Part shown: in pieces, positions 13,066 to 23,415 of the stretch
How the letters are laid out: each line of letters starts with the position of its first letter
Position numbering within the stretch: position 1 is the first letter of the stretch
Assembly (NCBI GenBank): GCA_028274465.1
Contig: CM051455.1
Location: 88,308,871-88,372,870, forward strand
Direction of reading: 5' to 3'
DNA from: Plantago ovata
Lineage: Eukaryota > Streptophyta > Magnoliopsida > Lamiales > Plantaginaceae
Length of the DNA: 64,000 nt
Translations under genes and position numbers: made by a program
Notes under the pieces: generated by a model
Seen by the model: the letters and a program-made list of their open reading frames with translations, nothing else
What the model was told of the DNA's origin: nothing
The model's database searches: none

Positions 13066-14640
13066 TGTTAGGGATCTTGTAATTTTGATGAGCAATTAAC
13101 CATGCTAAATTAAGGAAAGTCCAGTAACTAGTACTCTTAAGGTCCATAGAAATTTAGAATTTTAAGGACATTGTAAAAGAGGAACGTTTGCTGAAGACTT
13201 AGTGTAGGTGCTAGATAGGTTGGTTTTACCGCTTATAATGCATCTTTTTTTCTGAAAAGAAATACAACCTATTGAAGCATTTGCTGATGATGTACTTTGT
13301 TTACACAAACAAACTATTGAAGCATTTAGAACCGCTCAGAAACTTGAAGATTTCGAAGACTGAAGACTAGAAGATTTCTGAAGACTGGTATCTACAAAGG
13401 CACATGTTGCTCAGAAAGTGGAAACTTCAGCAACAACATTATATAAGTGAAAATCTAAATGACAGAGTAGGTTGTGCTTGCTGAAACTGAGACTGACCAC
13501 TTGCTAATGGAACATTTGTGACCTCTTGCTGAAAGTACTTGTATTTGCGCTCCAATGTTACTGTTTGAATTTTATTCAAATGAGCATTAAATGCAAAGCA
13601 TGCACGCGAAGGACATGAAGACTAGAAGACAAACAAGGACGCTGCTGAAAGTACAAAAGCAAGATAGTGACATCTTAAGGAACAAAGCCTTAGAATTTGA
13701 AATTCAAACGGCTCCTTATTTCCACTATAAATAGAGGTCATCCGGCAAAGAGTTGAAGTGTGTCAACAACGTGATCATACTCTCACTTGTGCTTAAACTC
13801 ACATACTCTTCAAACACTCTTTACTGCCATTGATCCGTTCCAAGATTTAAAGCTTGAAAAAGCTACTTGTGAAGAAGTAGAACTTACACGACTAAGAAAT
13901 TAGTTAAGTGTTCTTTCTTTCTCTCGAACAAGAACAAGTCTTGACACCAGAAACAATCAAACTTGTTTACTGCAAAGTATTCAAAGTTTTGTTTCTTAGA
14001 TTACTTTTTGTAACTGAATAAGTTATAATTATGTTTTCTCATCCCAAACCTCTCTAACAGAAAATACACCCTTTCAGACGTGATATTCAAGGGGAACTTA
14101 ATCGAGCATAGTGTTGCTGATTAAAAGTACCAAGTTTGGTGGAGAACAAGGTTACGTTCTCTAGTTAGGTTGGAAACGAAGCAAGTGTGCTTTGGTTTCT
14201 GTTTGGATCGCTCTAGATAGGTGTTGTAAGGAACCTCAATCTTATCTTAGTGGATTCAGTCCTAGAAAGGACAAAGTGGATTAGTTGAGAGATTACGCCA
14301 CTCTCAGATACCACTATAAAAGTGTTTGTGTGATTTACTTACTGTACTTAGTTTTTAGTAAAGCATATCTATCTGTACACAGTCACTCACTTCACTTGCT
14401 GAAACTATCACTTACTGACAAAGCACTTATTGTATCAAAGACTTCCGCTCTCTGATTTTAAGTATCAGCAAACCTAGTTACTAAAGAGTAACTTGCGCTT
14501 GCTGAGAAAGTTAAGTATCAGCAAACTCATTACTGAAAAGTAATAAGTACTTGCTGAGAAAGTTTTTAAACGACGAAAGTTTGAAAAGACTATTCACCCC
14601 CCCCCCTCGAGTCTTTTCTTGTTGTTTAAAGGGACCAACA
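13066..14640 (+). repeat. 3' LTR of Copia element 1
   Basis: Starts TGTTAGGG, ends ACCAACA, 1575 bp, colinear with 2418-3990. TATA at 13726-13734. Followed by target duplication CTGCC and by the remainder of the MULE intron. Confidence 0.93.
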
Positions 14641-14732
14641 CTGCCTCCTTCGTCAGTCAGTTTTACCATTAACATAATTTTCCTCACACAAACTTTCATG
14701 GTTTGGTTTGTGTTTCAATTGTATTTTAACAG

Positions 14733-15421
14733 GCCTCTTCCCAGTTGCCATGGCCATCGCATCGGAGAATTTCGAGAATTGGACATGGTTCCTCAACATG
14801 CTTGACAAACATGTGCATCATCGCGAAGAAATAACATATGTCTCAGATCGGGCTGCAGGACTAATGCATGTTTTTAACAAAGTCTATCCCAACAAACCAA
14901 CCCACTACTTCTGCCTGTTCCATTTAATGAAGAACTTGAGAGCCATGTACACTAGCAAGAAAAACTCCGATAAATTAAAAAATCACATGTGTTATTTACT
15001 AAAGGAGCCTGCCTACGCTCCGAATATGAGGTTGTATGAAGTAGCTATTCATAAGTTCAAAGATAAGGGAGAAGCAGTTGCTTTACATTTCCTCAAGGAT
15101 CTGCCAGGCGAAAAGTGGGCCGTCGCATTTTCGCCTAAGGTCCACAGGTACAATGACCTTACAAGTAACGCGACTGAGTCATTCAATAGTTGGGTGATCG
15201 GAGCCCGAGCAGTCCCAGTCACATTTATGTTGGATTGCATTCGTGCACAATTGATGAAGTGGTTCTATGAACGCCGGCAGCTTCCTCAGAAATGGACTGG
15301 ATCCCTCACACCCAATATGGAGGACCACTGGAACGAGCTATCCAACATTGCTGAAAACTGGACAGTACTTAATACAGGTACAAATGGCAAGTTTGAAGTA
15401 CTTTCAAGACCCTCGTGTACA
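14733..15421 (+). CDS. MuDR-like transposase, DDE-domain exon
   Basis: Continues the transposase after an acceptor (TTTTAACAG ending at 14732). It reads GLFPVAMAIASENFENW, the expected continuation of the MULE core. The second catalytic Asp is in YVSDRAAGL (about 14842) and the Glu in NATESFNSW (about 15174), so with the Asp of the first exon the whole DDE triad is present. A Cys/His pair in HYFCLFHLMKNL fits the insertion domain of this family. The exon closes with codon ACA before GTAAGT. No stop lies inside it. Because the exon pair is in phase, the transposase may remain translatable if the 13.2-kb intron is removed. Confidence 0.88.
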
Positions 15422-15518
15422 GTAAGTTATCGCCTCTGCCATAAAAAACCATTGCACTCAATTTAACTCATGTCTCTTATTGTTTTACGCATCAAACATA
15501 TTGACCGCGTGTTAACAG

Positions 15519-15626
15519 GTACATCTTCACAATCAAATGTGCACTTGTTACCAATGGCATATCACGGGCTTCCCATGTGTCCATGTTGTAGCCTGCGTTA
15601 ACGAAGTTAAATGGGACTTACGGCTA
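15519..15626 (+). CDS. MuDR-like transposase, SWIM zinc-finger exon
   Basis: Opens after TTAACAG, in phase with the previous exon, and encodes CTCYQWHITGFPCVHVVACV, a SWIM zinc finger (CxC...CxH) that always follows the DDE domain in MULE transposases. The right edge at a GTAGTT donor is a guess; reading on meets a stop within a few codons. Confidence 0.75.
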
Positions 15627-15665
15627 GTAGTTTAGTCTTATTTCTTTAAGAGGACTTACATACAG

Positions 15666-15780
15666 GTCTATGAGGCCGACATAAACCCCATCCCCACTAA
15701 AGAGAAGTATGAGGTCATCGACCTCAACACACCCATGGACATGGGAGACATGGAGGACAAAGCACCAGGCACTCCATCAG
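15666..15780 (+). CDS. MuDR-like transposase, probable C-terminal exon
   Basis: After acceptor TTACAG the frame reads VYEADINPIPTKEKYEVIDL, matching the INPIP segment that follows the SWIM finger in plant MULE transposases. The phase agrees with the preceding exon. The 3' end is uncertain; no proline/lysine-rich tail of the GRPKK kind was found, so the C terminus may be lost. Confidence 0.65.
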
Positions 15781-16115
15781 ATTTTATGCGTTTTCATACT
15801 CATTTTGTGCCTTCTGGTATATGCAGATTCAGTTTTTCAATCATGTATAATCCTATCTGCACTTATGTATACTCCTTGTTATGGCCATGGAGACTTGCTA
15901 CCTTTTTTTAGGAGTTCTGAAGGCCTTTTTTTGGCTGTTACAAAGTCCAATGTCTTGAGCAATTTAAAAGGATGTTCAAACTTCATGTTCCTGAATGAGA
16001 AGGTTTTGCATGCATACTGGCACAAAAAAAATACTAATACACACAGAAACTTAGTAATAGACTGTTTAATAAATACTATACTTACTAATCAGAAACTTTC
16101 AAATACATAAACACA
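15781..16115. other. No gene seen; MULE 3' flank
   Basis: AT-rich sequence with no coding character or recognisable signal. It runs to the target duplication of the solo LTR at 16121. MULE terminal inverted repeats were not identified. Confidence 0.5.
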
Positions 16116-18080
16116 CTAATTGTAACGACCCGAAAATTCAATAATTCAAATTTAAGCGTTTTAGCACGGCTAGAGCGTGGGAGCGAAGATTGAACGACTT
16201 GGATCACTGGCCCAATTCTTTTATCGTTCCACCTAGTCCAATTTCCTTGTTTAAACCTTAAGCCCATCTCTAATTGCCCATTAAACCTATTAATCTCACT
16301 AAACCCTACTTCTCTTCTCTACACGTTAAACAAGATACTGTCGTTCACTCTTTTCCAATCGGCCTTCTCCTACCTCCAGCTAGCGTCAAAGGCTTTTGTA
16401 ACTCGAACAACTTCACCTTGTTCCGGTAAGCAAGTTTATATCATGTCCTTCGTGTTCCTATAACATGCAGACTCTAATTCAATCTCCTCCTTTTCAATCC
16501 CTGGACGCCGAGTCGAAAGAGGAGCAGCGTAGGGATGGTGTTGCGAAAAAGACAGCAAGGTATAGGACGGTCATGGCTTACGTATGTTGCGTGCAAGGCA
16601 AGTTCCGTTAGGACTTCACGCATGTATATGTATATATGTTATGGTGTACAAATGTGTTCTGATATATATATATTGATATGATATGATGGGGTGTGCGTAT
16701 GGATTCTTACGTATATGTCGTCGATATGTGATCATTGCTAAATGAGTTTGTGTTCAATATGAAGTATATAGATGAGTTTTCAAACCACTGATGATGATGC
16801 TACGACTATTACAAGGGTAATTAAGCTTAATCACATACGGCTTGGAGGTATATATATATGTTACTGCATGTGAATTGGCAAATGAGGATTCATTCATTGC
16901 TCAATTAGTGTATCTATGCAATCGCTTTCCAAGTTTTGGTTTCCTGTAAATGTGATATTATCCAATAAACTAGTGTGGTTACTGATATGCATTTCTTGAC
17001 CGGCAGTAGTACTAGTAGTAGTATCACTTAACTTAGAATGGGTTACTAAACCATCTTTGTCTACATGTGCATTATTATGGTTATTTAGATGATAAATGAT
17101 TGTGTTGTGTTGTTAACCTTGTTGCACACACGATCAGAGCATGCATTATAGGAAGTTGCACTTTAACTCAAGATACAAAGTAAAGTTAAGATAAAAGAGT
17201 TAATATATGAACCAAAGTAAAGAAAGAAAGTTACTGGGCTCGTATGAACACCACCTTAAGCAGTGTGACACCAGAGTTATGTACTGATTGGAGTTGCGAT
17301 TAGTGCCTCTTTAGTCGGTACAAAGAGCTGCAACGATTAGGGGAATTGCGATTAGTGCACCTCTAGTCGGGGTATGCAAAGAGCTGCAACGATTAGGGGA
17401 GTTGCGATTAGTGCGCCTCTAATCGGTGTATGCAAAGAGTTGCTAGCAAAGAGTCACAATGGACTGGGGTAAGACCTTACGAAGCCAAGTGAGCTCACGA
17501 ATTACAAGATATAAGAAAGTCCAGGTAAGAAAGGCCAGGGCAAGAGTAGAGACAAGTTCAAGTTCAAGTTCAAGTTTTAAAATGAACGTTCAAGTTCAAT
17601 TAAGTTAAGTCAGTTGTTGCATTAAGATTTAAGGTTTAAAAGCCTTAAAAGACATGCAGTTAGAACCCTAGGTCATGGCACTTGCATGGAACTTGCTCAG
17701 TCTGTGGACACGACTGGCCCCTTTCTATTTATTTATTTTTAGGTGAGAAGTTGAGCTTCTTGGAGTGGCGAGGAAGGCCAGGGAGCCGTGATCATACCAC
17801 GAGTACTAAATTATATGTTTCGTTCTAAGTTATTAAGTTAATTTTCAAGTATTATGCATTGTTTTACAATTCGTGATCCAGGAAGGAGATTTTATACGAA
17901 CTAGATAATGTTAATTCTTTTCCTCTGCATTATTTTATGGTTTATAGTTTCTAACGCTCCGTTCGTCGCAAACGTTTTATTTTTGAAAGTTTAAATTCGC
18001 CCGTTCTAGAGGGCTCTCGACTTTGTGCGAACTGTATTTTCGATAATTCGCCTATTAAAAATTCAGGGCGTTACACTAAT
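16116..18080 (+). mobile_element. Solo LTR with TGTAACG...CGTTACA ends
   Basis: 1955-bp LTR (16121-18075) beginning TGTAACGACCCG and ending GGGCGTTACA. It is flanked on both sides by the 5-bp duplication CTAAT (16116-16120, 18076-18080). No internal region is present, so this is a product of LTR-LTR recombination. The termini are typical of plant Ty3/Gypsy chromoviruses; family is an inference. It contains a three-copy minisatellite of about 60 bp (17290-17460) with the core GCGATTAGTGC. Confidence 0.88.
17290..17460 (+). repeat. Minisatellite inside solo LTR, about 60 bp x 3
   Basis: Three imperfect units carrying TTGCGATTAGTGC, TAGTCGG and CAAAGAGCTGCAACG in the same order. Located in the 3' half of the LTR. 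Confidence 0.75.
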
Positions 18081-18180
18081 ACAGACGAAAACATTAGAAC
18101 ACTTCAGTCTTTAAGAATATAGTACACTACAACACCAGATAACCACACTAACTTGGAAACTTATGCAACCAAATTGATCA

Positions 18181-18794
18181 TCAATTCAGATTTGGAATCA
18201 ATCGTTGCAGGCCCTCGGATAGGCACTTGAGCTTTCGGGACAACTCTGAATTTTTCCCACTTAGCCGCTCTACTTTTTCTTCAAGGGCCAGGTTCTTCTA
18301 TGCCAGTTCCTCGTTTAACTTCTCAACTACTTCAAACAGCTTCGAAGAATGCTCTCCCTCATCCCGAAGGGACCGAACCTCAACTTCTTTACTTGCTAAC
18401 ATCTCTTTCAATCTCATGTTGTCCTCTTCAATATATCCTATATCTGACATTCTTTGATCTCCGCGGTTGCGCCTCTACCGACATTGCAAGGAGCAGACAT
18501 GGCCATTAGTCCAATGCCACACATGGTCACCAGTTGGGTCATCTAACAAACCAAAATAATTATGATCTATAAACGTCTGCAAACACATTATCACAATAAA
18601 AGAGAAGATCAAGTGCAAGGAATAAAACCTCCATATAAACGGCTGCATTTTTGAAAAGGCATATCACGATGTGCTTCAGTGCAAGAGACGAACTCAAGAA
18701 CAATAGATCCACTCTGTCTCCTCGTCGATCTAGATGAACTAGCCATGGAATTTCCCGAATTTCCCCCTATCTTACTTTCTGATACCTCCATCAC
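18181..18794 (-). pseudogene. Small decayed gene with coiled coil, downstream of the MULE
   Basis: Two likely exons on the minus strand: 18794 to about 18634 (start MMEVSESKIGG; Ser-rich, then CTEAHRDMPFQKCSRLYGG) and 18576-18181 (TFIDHNYFGLLDDPTGDHVW, then a coiled coil EMLASKEVEVRSLRDEGEHS). Two TAG codons interrupt the second exon in its otherwise open frame, so it is called a pseudogene. Small GRF-zinc-finger-plus-coiled-coil genes are common beside plant transposons and this layout resembles them, but a complete GRF finger cannot be shown. It faces the MULE transposase tail to tail and could be a second MULE gene or an unrelated fragment. The intron phase is unsettled. Confidence 0.45.
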
Positions 18795-19120
18795 CCCACT
18801 TACTATTTATGACAAAGGGAGGCAAATGGGCTAATACCTTGGATGGGCTCGCACTGTAGTATGCAATGGAGATTAATGGTGGGCTTCCCTTTTTTTTTTT
18901 TGGCCCTTATCTAAAAATCCAAAATTTGTGATCCTTTGTATATACCTTATAAGAAATTTAAATGAACTATAACATTTTTTACGAAATAGCTATTAAGATA
19001 GTCGCAACTTCTTAGCAGGTATATCCCAACGTGACACACAATGAAACAGGGAAGCCACATCCCATTACCTAATATATAACTTATCCGATACAACAATATC
19101 GTCTTCCGTTAGCTACCCTT
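18795..19120. other. No gene seen
   Basis: AT-rich spacer with a T11 run near 18890. Nothing recognisable before the CCC-N-GGG array starts. Confidence 0.5.
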
Positions 19121-20460
19121 ACCATCCGATCCGAACGGGAAACCGCACCCCAATAGGGTGGCCGATCCAAACGGGAACACCGGTCCAACCGGGGACGCGC
19201 CATCCCAATGGGCAATCTGATCCAAATCGGGAAACAACATCCCGAACGGGCCAACTATTATTAGATAGTGGATGAGTAAATACGAAAATACAACTCTAGT
19301 TCTAACTAATCTAGTGATCTAGTTGTCTTTCTTCGAACTTATATTGTTACAAAAGTTCTATAAACTAATGAGTATGGATATCAAAATAACCCACCTAGCC
19401 GCCTACGATTTTTACACTCCAACTAATGAGTCAACAACCATTAGTTGTATACAACAATGGCTTTTTCATTTAGTTACCACAAACGCCAAACCCTCACAAT
19501 CAACCGGGTATGCCACCTCCCAACGGGACATCCTATCCCAAACGGGAGCACAGATCCAACCGGGGTTTCTCCATCCCAATGGGCAATCCGATCCAAATCG
19601 AGAGACCGCATCCCAAACGGGCCAACTAATATGTAGATAGTGAATGAGTAAATACAACTTCAGTTCTAACTAATCTAGTGATGTAGTTGTCTGTCTTTGA
19701 ACTTACCTTGTTACACAAGTTCTATAAACTAATGAGTACAGATCCAATCAGGATCATTCGAAATGGTACGCCCCCCCCCCCCAATCGGGCGGCCGATCCA
19801 AACGGGAAACCGCATCCCAAACGGGAGCACCAATCCAACCGGGGTTGCGCCATCCCAATGGGCAATCCGATCCAATCAGGATAATTCCAAGCGGTACTCC
19901 CCCCAATCGTATGGACGACCGAACGGGGAACCGCATCCCAAACGGGAGCACTGATCCAACCGAGGACGCGCCATCCCAATGGGCAATCCGATCCAAAACC
20001 GGGAAACCACATCCCAAAGTGGTCTTTCTTCGAACTTCTCTTGTTACACAAGTTCTATAAAGTAATGAGTATGGATATCAAAATAACCCACCTAGCCGCC
20101 TACGATTTTTACGCTCCAATTAATGAGTCAACAACCATTAGGTGTTTACAAACAGTAGTTATATACAACAATTTCATACATCAATGGCTTTTTCATTTAG
20201 TTACCCTAAACGCTAAACCCTCATAATCAACCGGGTATGCCACCTCCAAACGGGACATCCGATCCAAATGGGATACCGCATCCCAAACGGGAGTCCCAAT
20301 CAGACCGGGGGGGGGGGGCTCGTCATCCCAATGGGGTGGCCCGTCCAAACCGTAAAACGCATCCCATAGGGAAGTAAATGAGCTTCTTATTAGATCGTGA
20401 AGCGCGACCCAATCCTATTCGGACACTCGATCCAGCCGGGCACTCGGACCAGCCGGCCTC
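19120..20460. repeat. Arrays of ~21-bp CCC-N-GGG units in larger ~730-bp duplications
   Basis: Four dense blocks (about 19130-19260, 19500-19625, 19740-20020, 20225-20455) consist of near-tandem units such as GATCCAAACGGGAAACCGC, CATCCCAAACGGGAG and CATCCCAATGGGCAATC. Each has a short CC(C)-N3-5-(G)GG inverted core. Between blocks a unique segment is duplicated: 19318-19500 recurs at about 20022-20225 (GAACTTATATTGTTAC..., ATGAGTATGGATATC...), with a partial third copy at about 19690-19740. Open frames across this array are not coding. C10 and G9 runs are also present. Confidence 0.75.
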
Positions 20461-20890
20461 TTTGGGCGGACTCATCCAAATCAATTCTTCTAATAAACAA
20501 TGTGTGTTTGAAATAGTCTTGTTATAGCACATGATCATAAATGACCCAATCATAAATTCTGGATTTAATAATTGGATTTAAATGATACAACAGTTATAGA
20601 CTTTTTTTTTTTTTTTGGTGTGAAGATTCAGTTATATAACGTATCCTAAAAAACCTACGTGATCAGGTATAACACATCAGATAATAAATAATGAAACAAC
20701 TCGTTAAGAAACATGGCGTCATCTTCACATCACATAATTATTCACTGTGTCAATCTAACTTACAAAACATAATATGGAAGTAAACCGCATGCTAGAAATA
20801 ACACGTACTGATATCGTACATCACTCCCAAAAGTATAGAAAAACAGTTTTTTGCAAAACGAATAGCTGGGAACTATGCACAACAGATTAG
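20461..20890. other. No gene seen
   Basis: AT-rich spacer with a T14 run near 20600; the presumed 3' side of the minus-strand B3 cluster. Confidence 0.45.
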
Positions 20891-21857
20891 GCAGCATTGT
20901 TTCTTGATCTGAAGGTTCTCGGGGGCATAACCATCACATTCCAGGTGCCATACGAACACGTGTTGCGTTAAATCAGACAGTTGTCAGTCAATGATACACC
21001 ATTGGCAGCAGCAAATTCTCTCCAGCCCGATACAATACACGAATTTGCACCCCTCTTAAGACACTTAACTTTCCATACACCACGTCCATTTACCTTCAGC
21101 TTTATAGTTGTTAAACCCTTCTCCAGTTCGGGTCGCCCAAAGTGCAAAGGTAACCCCTATCAAATATACACCAAAAAAGCTAAATCAATAAAAAGTTTAC
21201 AGTAACCAAACAATCACTCATTAACTTATTCAAACAGAAAACTCACAAGATATGTAAATGGATCAACAACTTGTTTGCTCATTGGAACCTCGCAGAAAGG
21301 ACAGGCACTAATAAACTGCAATGTAAGAAGCAATTTTTACATACCAGGTTGCATGCCAGGAAGCCATTCACTACTTATGTCTTCAGCAACCGGGTGTGCA
21401 ACCTCGAGTTCATTAGAGTAAGCTGGGAATTTGAACTCTGCCCAGTTGGGATTGTGAATAGCATTAGGTGGCTTCAGTTCGAGAGAGCTCTTCTTGAAAA
21501 TTCGGTATGTGAAGTGTGATTCCATGTCAAAGTTACCAAACAAGTTATCACCGACTTCCAGACCATAATTATCTTTGAAATCAACCCAGCCTTCTGAGAA
21601 ACAAGTCATATCATTTAACCTTAGCACATACACAACCCATCTTATGTTATCAGAAGTGGAGAATGTTACAGCACGAGGCAGACGGCGCAGAAAGGTGTCT
21701 TCGAAAGCACTTGGTATAGCCTGGTATATAAAAGAAAAATAGAAAAGCAGTTAATACCTCCAAATATTAATTAGGATGACATAGCCCCAATGCTTAACAC
21801 TAACCAGGTCATTCATATCCACCTCACGGATTTTTAAGTGGACACTCACTCCTGCAT
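20890..21857 (-). pseudogene. REM-type B3 unit B, two B3 domains, decayed
   Basis: Minus-strand exons of a plant B3 (reproductive meristem type) DNA-binding protein. A short exon near 21857-21806 (HLKIREVDMNDL) leads to 21720-21345, a full B3 domain (IPSAFEDTFLRRLPRAVTF ... W ... CFSEGWVDFKDNYGLEVGDN). Then comes a small linker exon near 21290-21240 (CPFCEVPMSKQVVDPFTYL) and a second B3 domain at about 21165-20895 (LPLHFGRPELEKG ... CIVSGWREFAAANG). The second B3 has an in-frame stop after LTDNCLI, just before the last strand (GTWNVMVMP). Splice sites GT/AG fit most borders. Exon order matches unit A, so the two are tandem paralogues or parts of one long gene. Confidence 0.7.
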
Positions 21858-21956
21858 CACAATTTGATAGAATTGAATTAGGATGCACTCCCAATGATTC
21901 CACGGGGGGGGGGGGGGGGGTGTCAACAACCAACAAACTACTACTACATTAAAAAA

Positions 21957-23415
21957 AAACCGGTATTAGCCACTACGGGATTTGAACCAACTGTTTCAGC
22001 TGGCCTAACAATCACATTCCACATTCTTGGCGTCCTCCGATTCTTCTCTAACATACATATATCCTTATCCCCAACCCTGTTATCAATTACAAACTCTTTC
22101 CACCCCGAAATAACACATGCATCCATACCCGTCTTATAGCACTCTATATGCCATTTCCCACGACCACTGAACTTGAGGGCTATCTTTGTGGTTCCTTGCC
22201 CCAACTCTAACCTACCAAACTGGACAGGTAACTCCTGCAACAGGCAGACGATTTAATAAAGAGCGAAGTGAACAAATCTCACAATAGATAATTTAGTAAA
22301 TTTCCATACCAAGTAATACAGAGGGCTCAACATTGGGTCAGCTTTAACAACAAAATCACAGTAAGGAAAATGCCCCTCATACAGAACCTCACGTTCTTCT
22401 TCTTTCATCTATGGCAAGCACATAATGTGAAAGTTTTTAACTTCGAAAAGCAACTAAAAAAAATTGTGTAATAACAGATTAGTATAGACAACCTGTTTGG
22501 CCAGATGTCCCATCACCCAATGCACAAATTCCACTGGGCTCACACGACAACGGGAACCTTATTTCAGTGTACAATCCCCGGGGGACATGGATATATTTCA
22601 TCTCAACTGAATCATCTTTGAATATCTCCACCTGGAAGTGTGAATCAAGATCGAAACTAAAGTACATGTTGTCGCCTTCATTCAGATTATAGTTTGCGGG
22701 GAACTCTGCCCAATCGTCTGATAATATAGTAGAGCCCATGGCGGAACACATTCGAACAGCCCACCTCACATTGTCAACCGTGGATATTGTGACCCACCTC
22801 GGAATCTTAGGAAAACACAGCTGCTTAAATGCACTTGGAACAACCTGGATCAATTAGGAGCCAGTGCTCTACATTGCAAAATAGACCCAACAACAGATAT
22901 ACTACTTATCACCAGAAAATTTTACAACTATTGCTATTTCTACATAAATTACTTACCAAACATAGCATAAGATGGAGCAATTAGGAATCAGTGCTCCACA
23001 TTGCAATAAATTCAAATACACAATGTTTTCAAAATGTGGGGTGCAAAGTTTATGCATCCCACTAGCTGATCTACTGGTTACATAAATGAATCATTCTTTT
23101 GAATACACCAGAAAAATCACTAATATTGCCTTTTCTACATAAATTACTAACGTCCCAATTACTAACCAAACATATCATAAAAGAAATATTCATCGTGTAA
23201 GGTATCACATGTCTACTTGAAAACACAGCTTAAATAATCAAATTTGTACTGAAATGAAATGAAATCCCAGTTATATACCCAATACAATATCTACCAAGAT
23301 CCAAACAGTTGATTACTCACCAGATATGTAAGCTCATCCACACCTAGCTTGCAGTGGAATCACTGTGAGATAGTAGATTCACCAAGGTAATGCCGATGGT
23401 ACGCCGGGTACTTCA
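21957..23415 (-). pseudogene. REM-type B3 unit A, two B3 domains, decayed
   Basis: Exon 23415-23321 begins ATG (MKYPAYHRHYLGESTISQ) and has an in-frame TGA after 18 codons. Exon 22844-22493 encodes a complete B3 domain (VVPSAFKQLCFPKIPRWVTI ... ILSDDWAEFPANYNLNEGDN ... HFQVEIF). A linker exon 22408-22310 (FPYCDFVVKADPMLSPLYYL) is followed by 22234 to about 21985 with a second B3 (LPVQFGRLELGQGTTKIALK ... CVISGWKEFVIDNRVGDKDI ... WNVIVRP). REM proteins bind DNA in the nucleus and typically carry several B3 domains. The first-exon stop argues against a functional product unless translation starts later. Confidence 0.72.

Larger units (their letters stand above)
2413..14645 (+). mobile_element. 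Copia-type LTR retrotransposon 1 (Sirevirus-like), inserted in MULE intron 1
   Basis: Element spans 2418-14640 and is flanked by the 5-bp target duplication CTGCC (2413-2417 and 14641-14645). It has two LTRs of about 1.57 kb, a primer binding site matching the initiator-Met tRNA type, a gag-like region, protease, GAG-pre-integrase and integrase core, then a ~5-kb accessory coding region, a polypurine tract and the 3' LTR. No RT or RNase H could be recognised, so it looks non-autonomous. The LTR pair differs at only a few percent of sites, suggesting a fairly young insertion. It is a fossil with several breaks in its coding regions. Long LTRs and a long 3' coding region suggest the Sirevirus group; that placement is inference. 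Confidence 0.9.

Noticed and set aside
19120-20460. CRISPR-like repeat-spacer array
   Set aside because: Units are contiguous and degenerate with no constant-length unique spacers; plant nuclear context.
21957-21995. tRNA-like T-arm on the minus strand (GGTTCAAATCCCGTAGTGG)
   Set aside because: No D-arm, anticodon arm or acceptor partner upstream; the bases are the end of a B3 exon.
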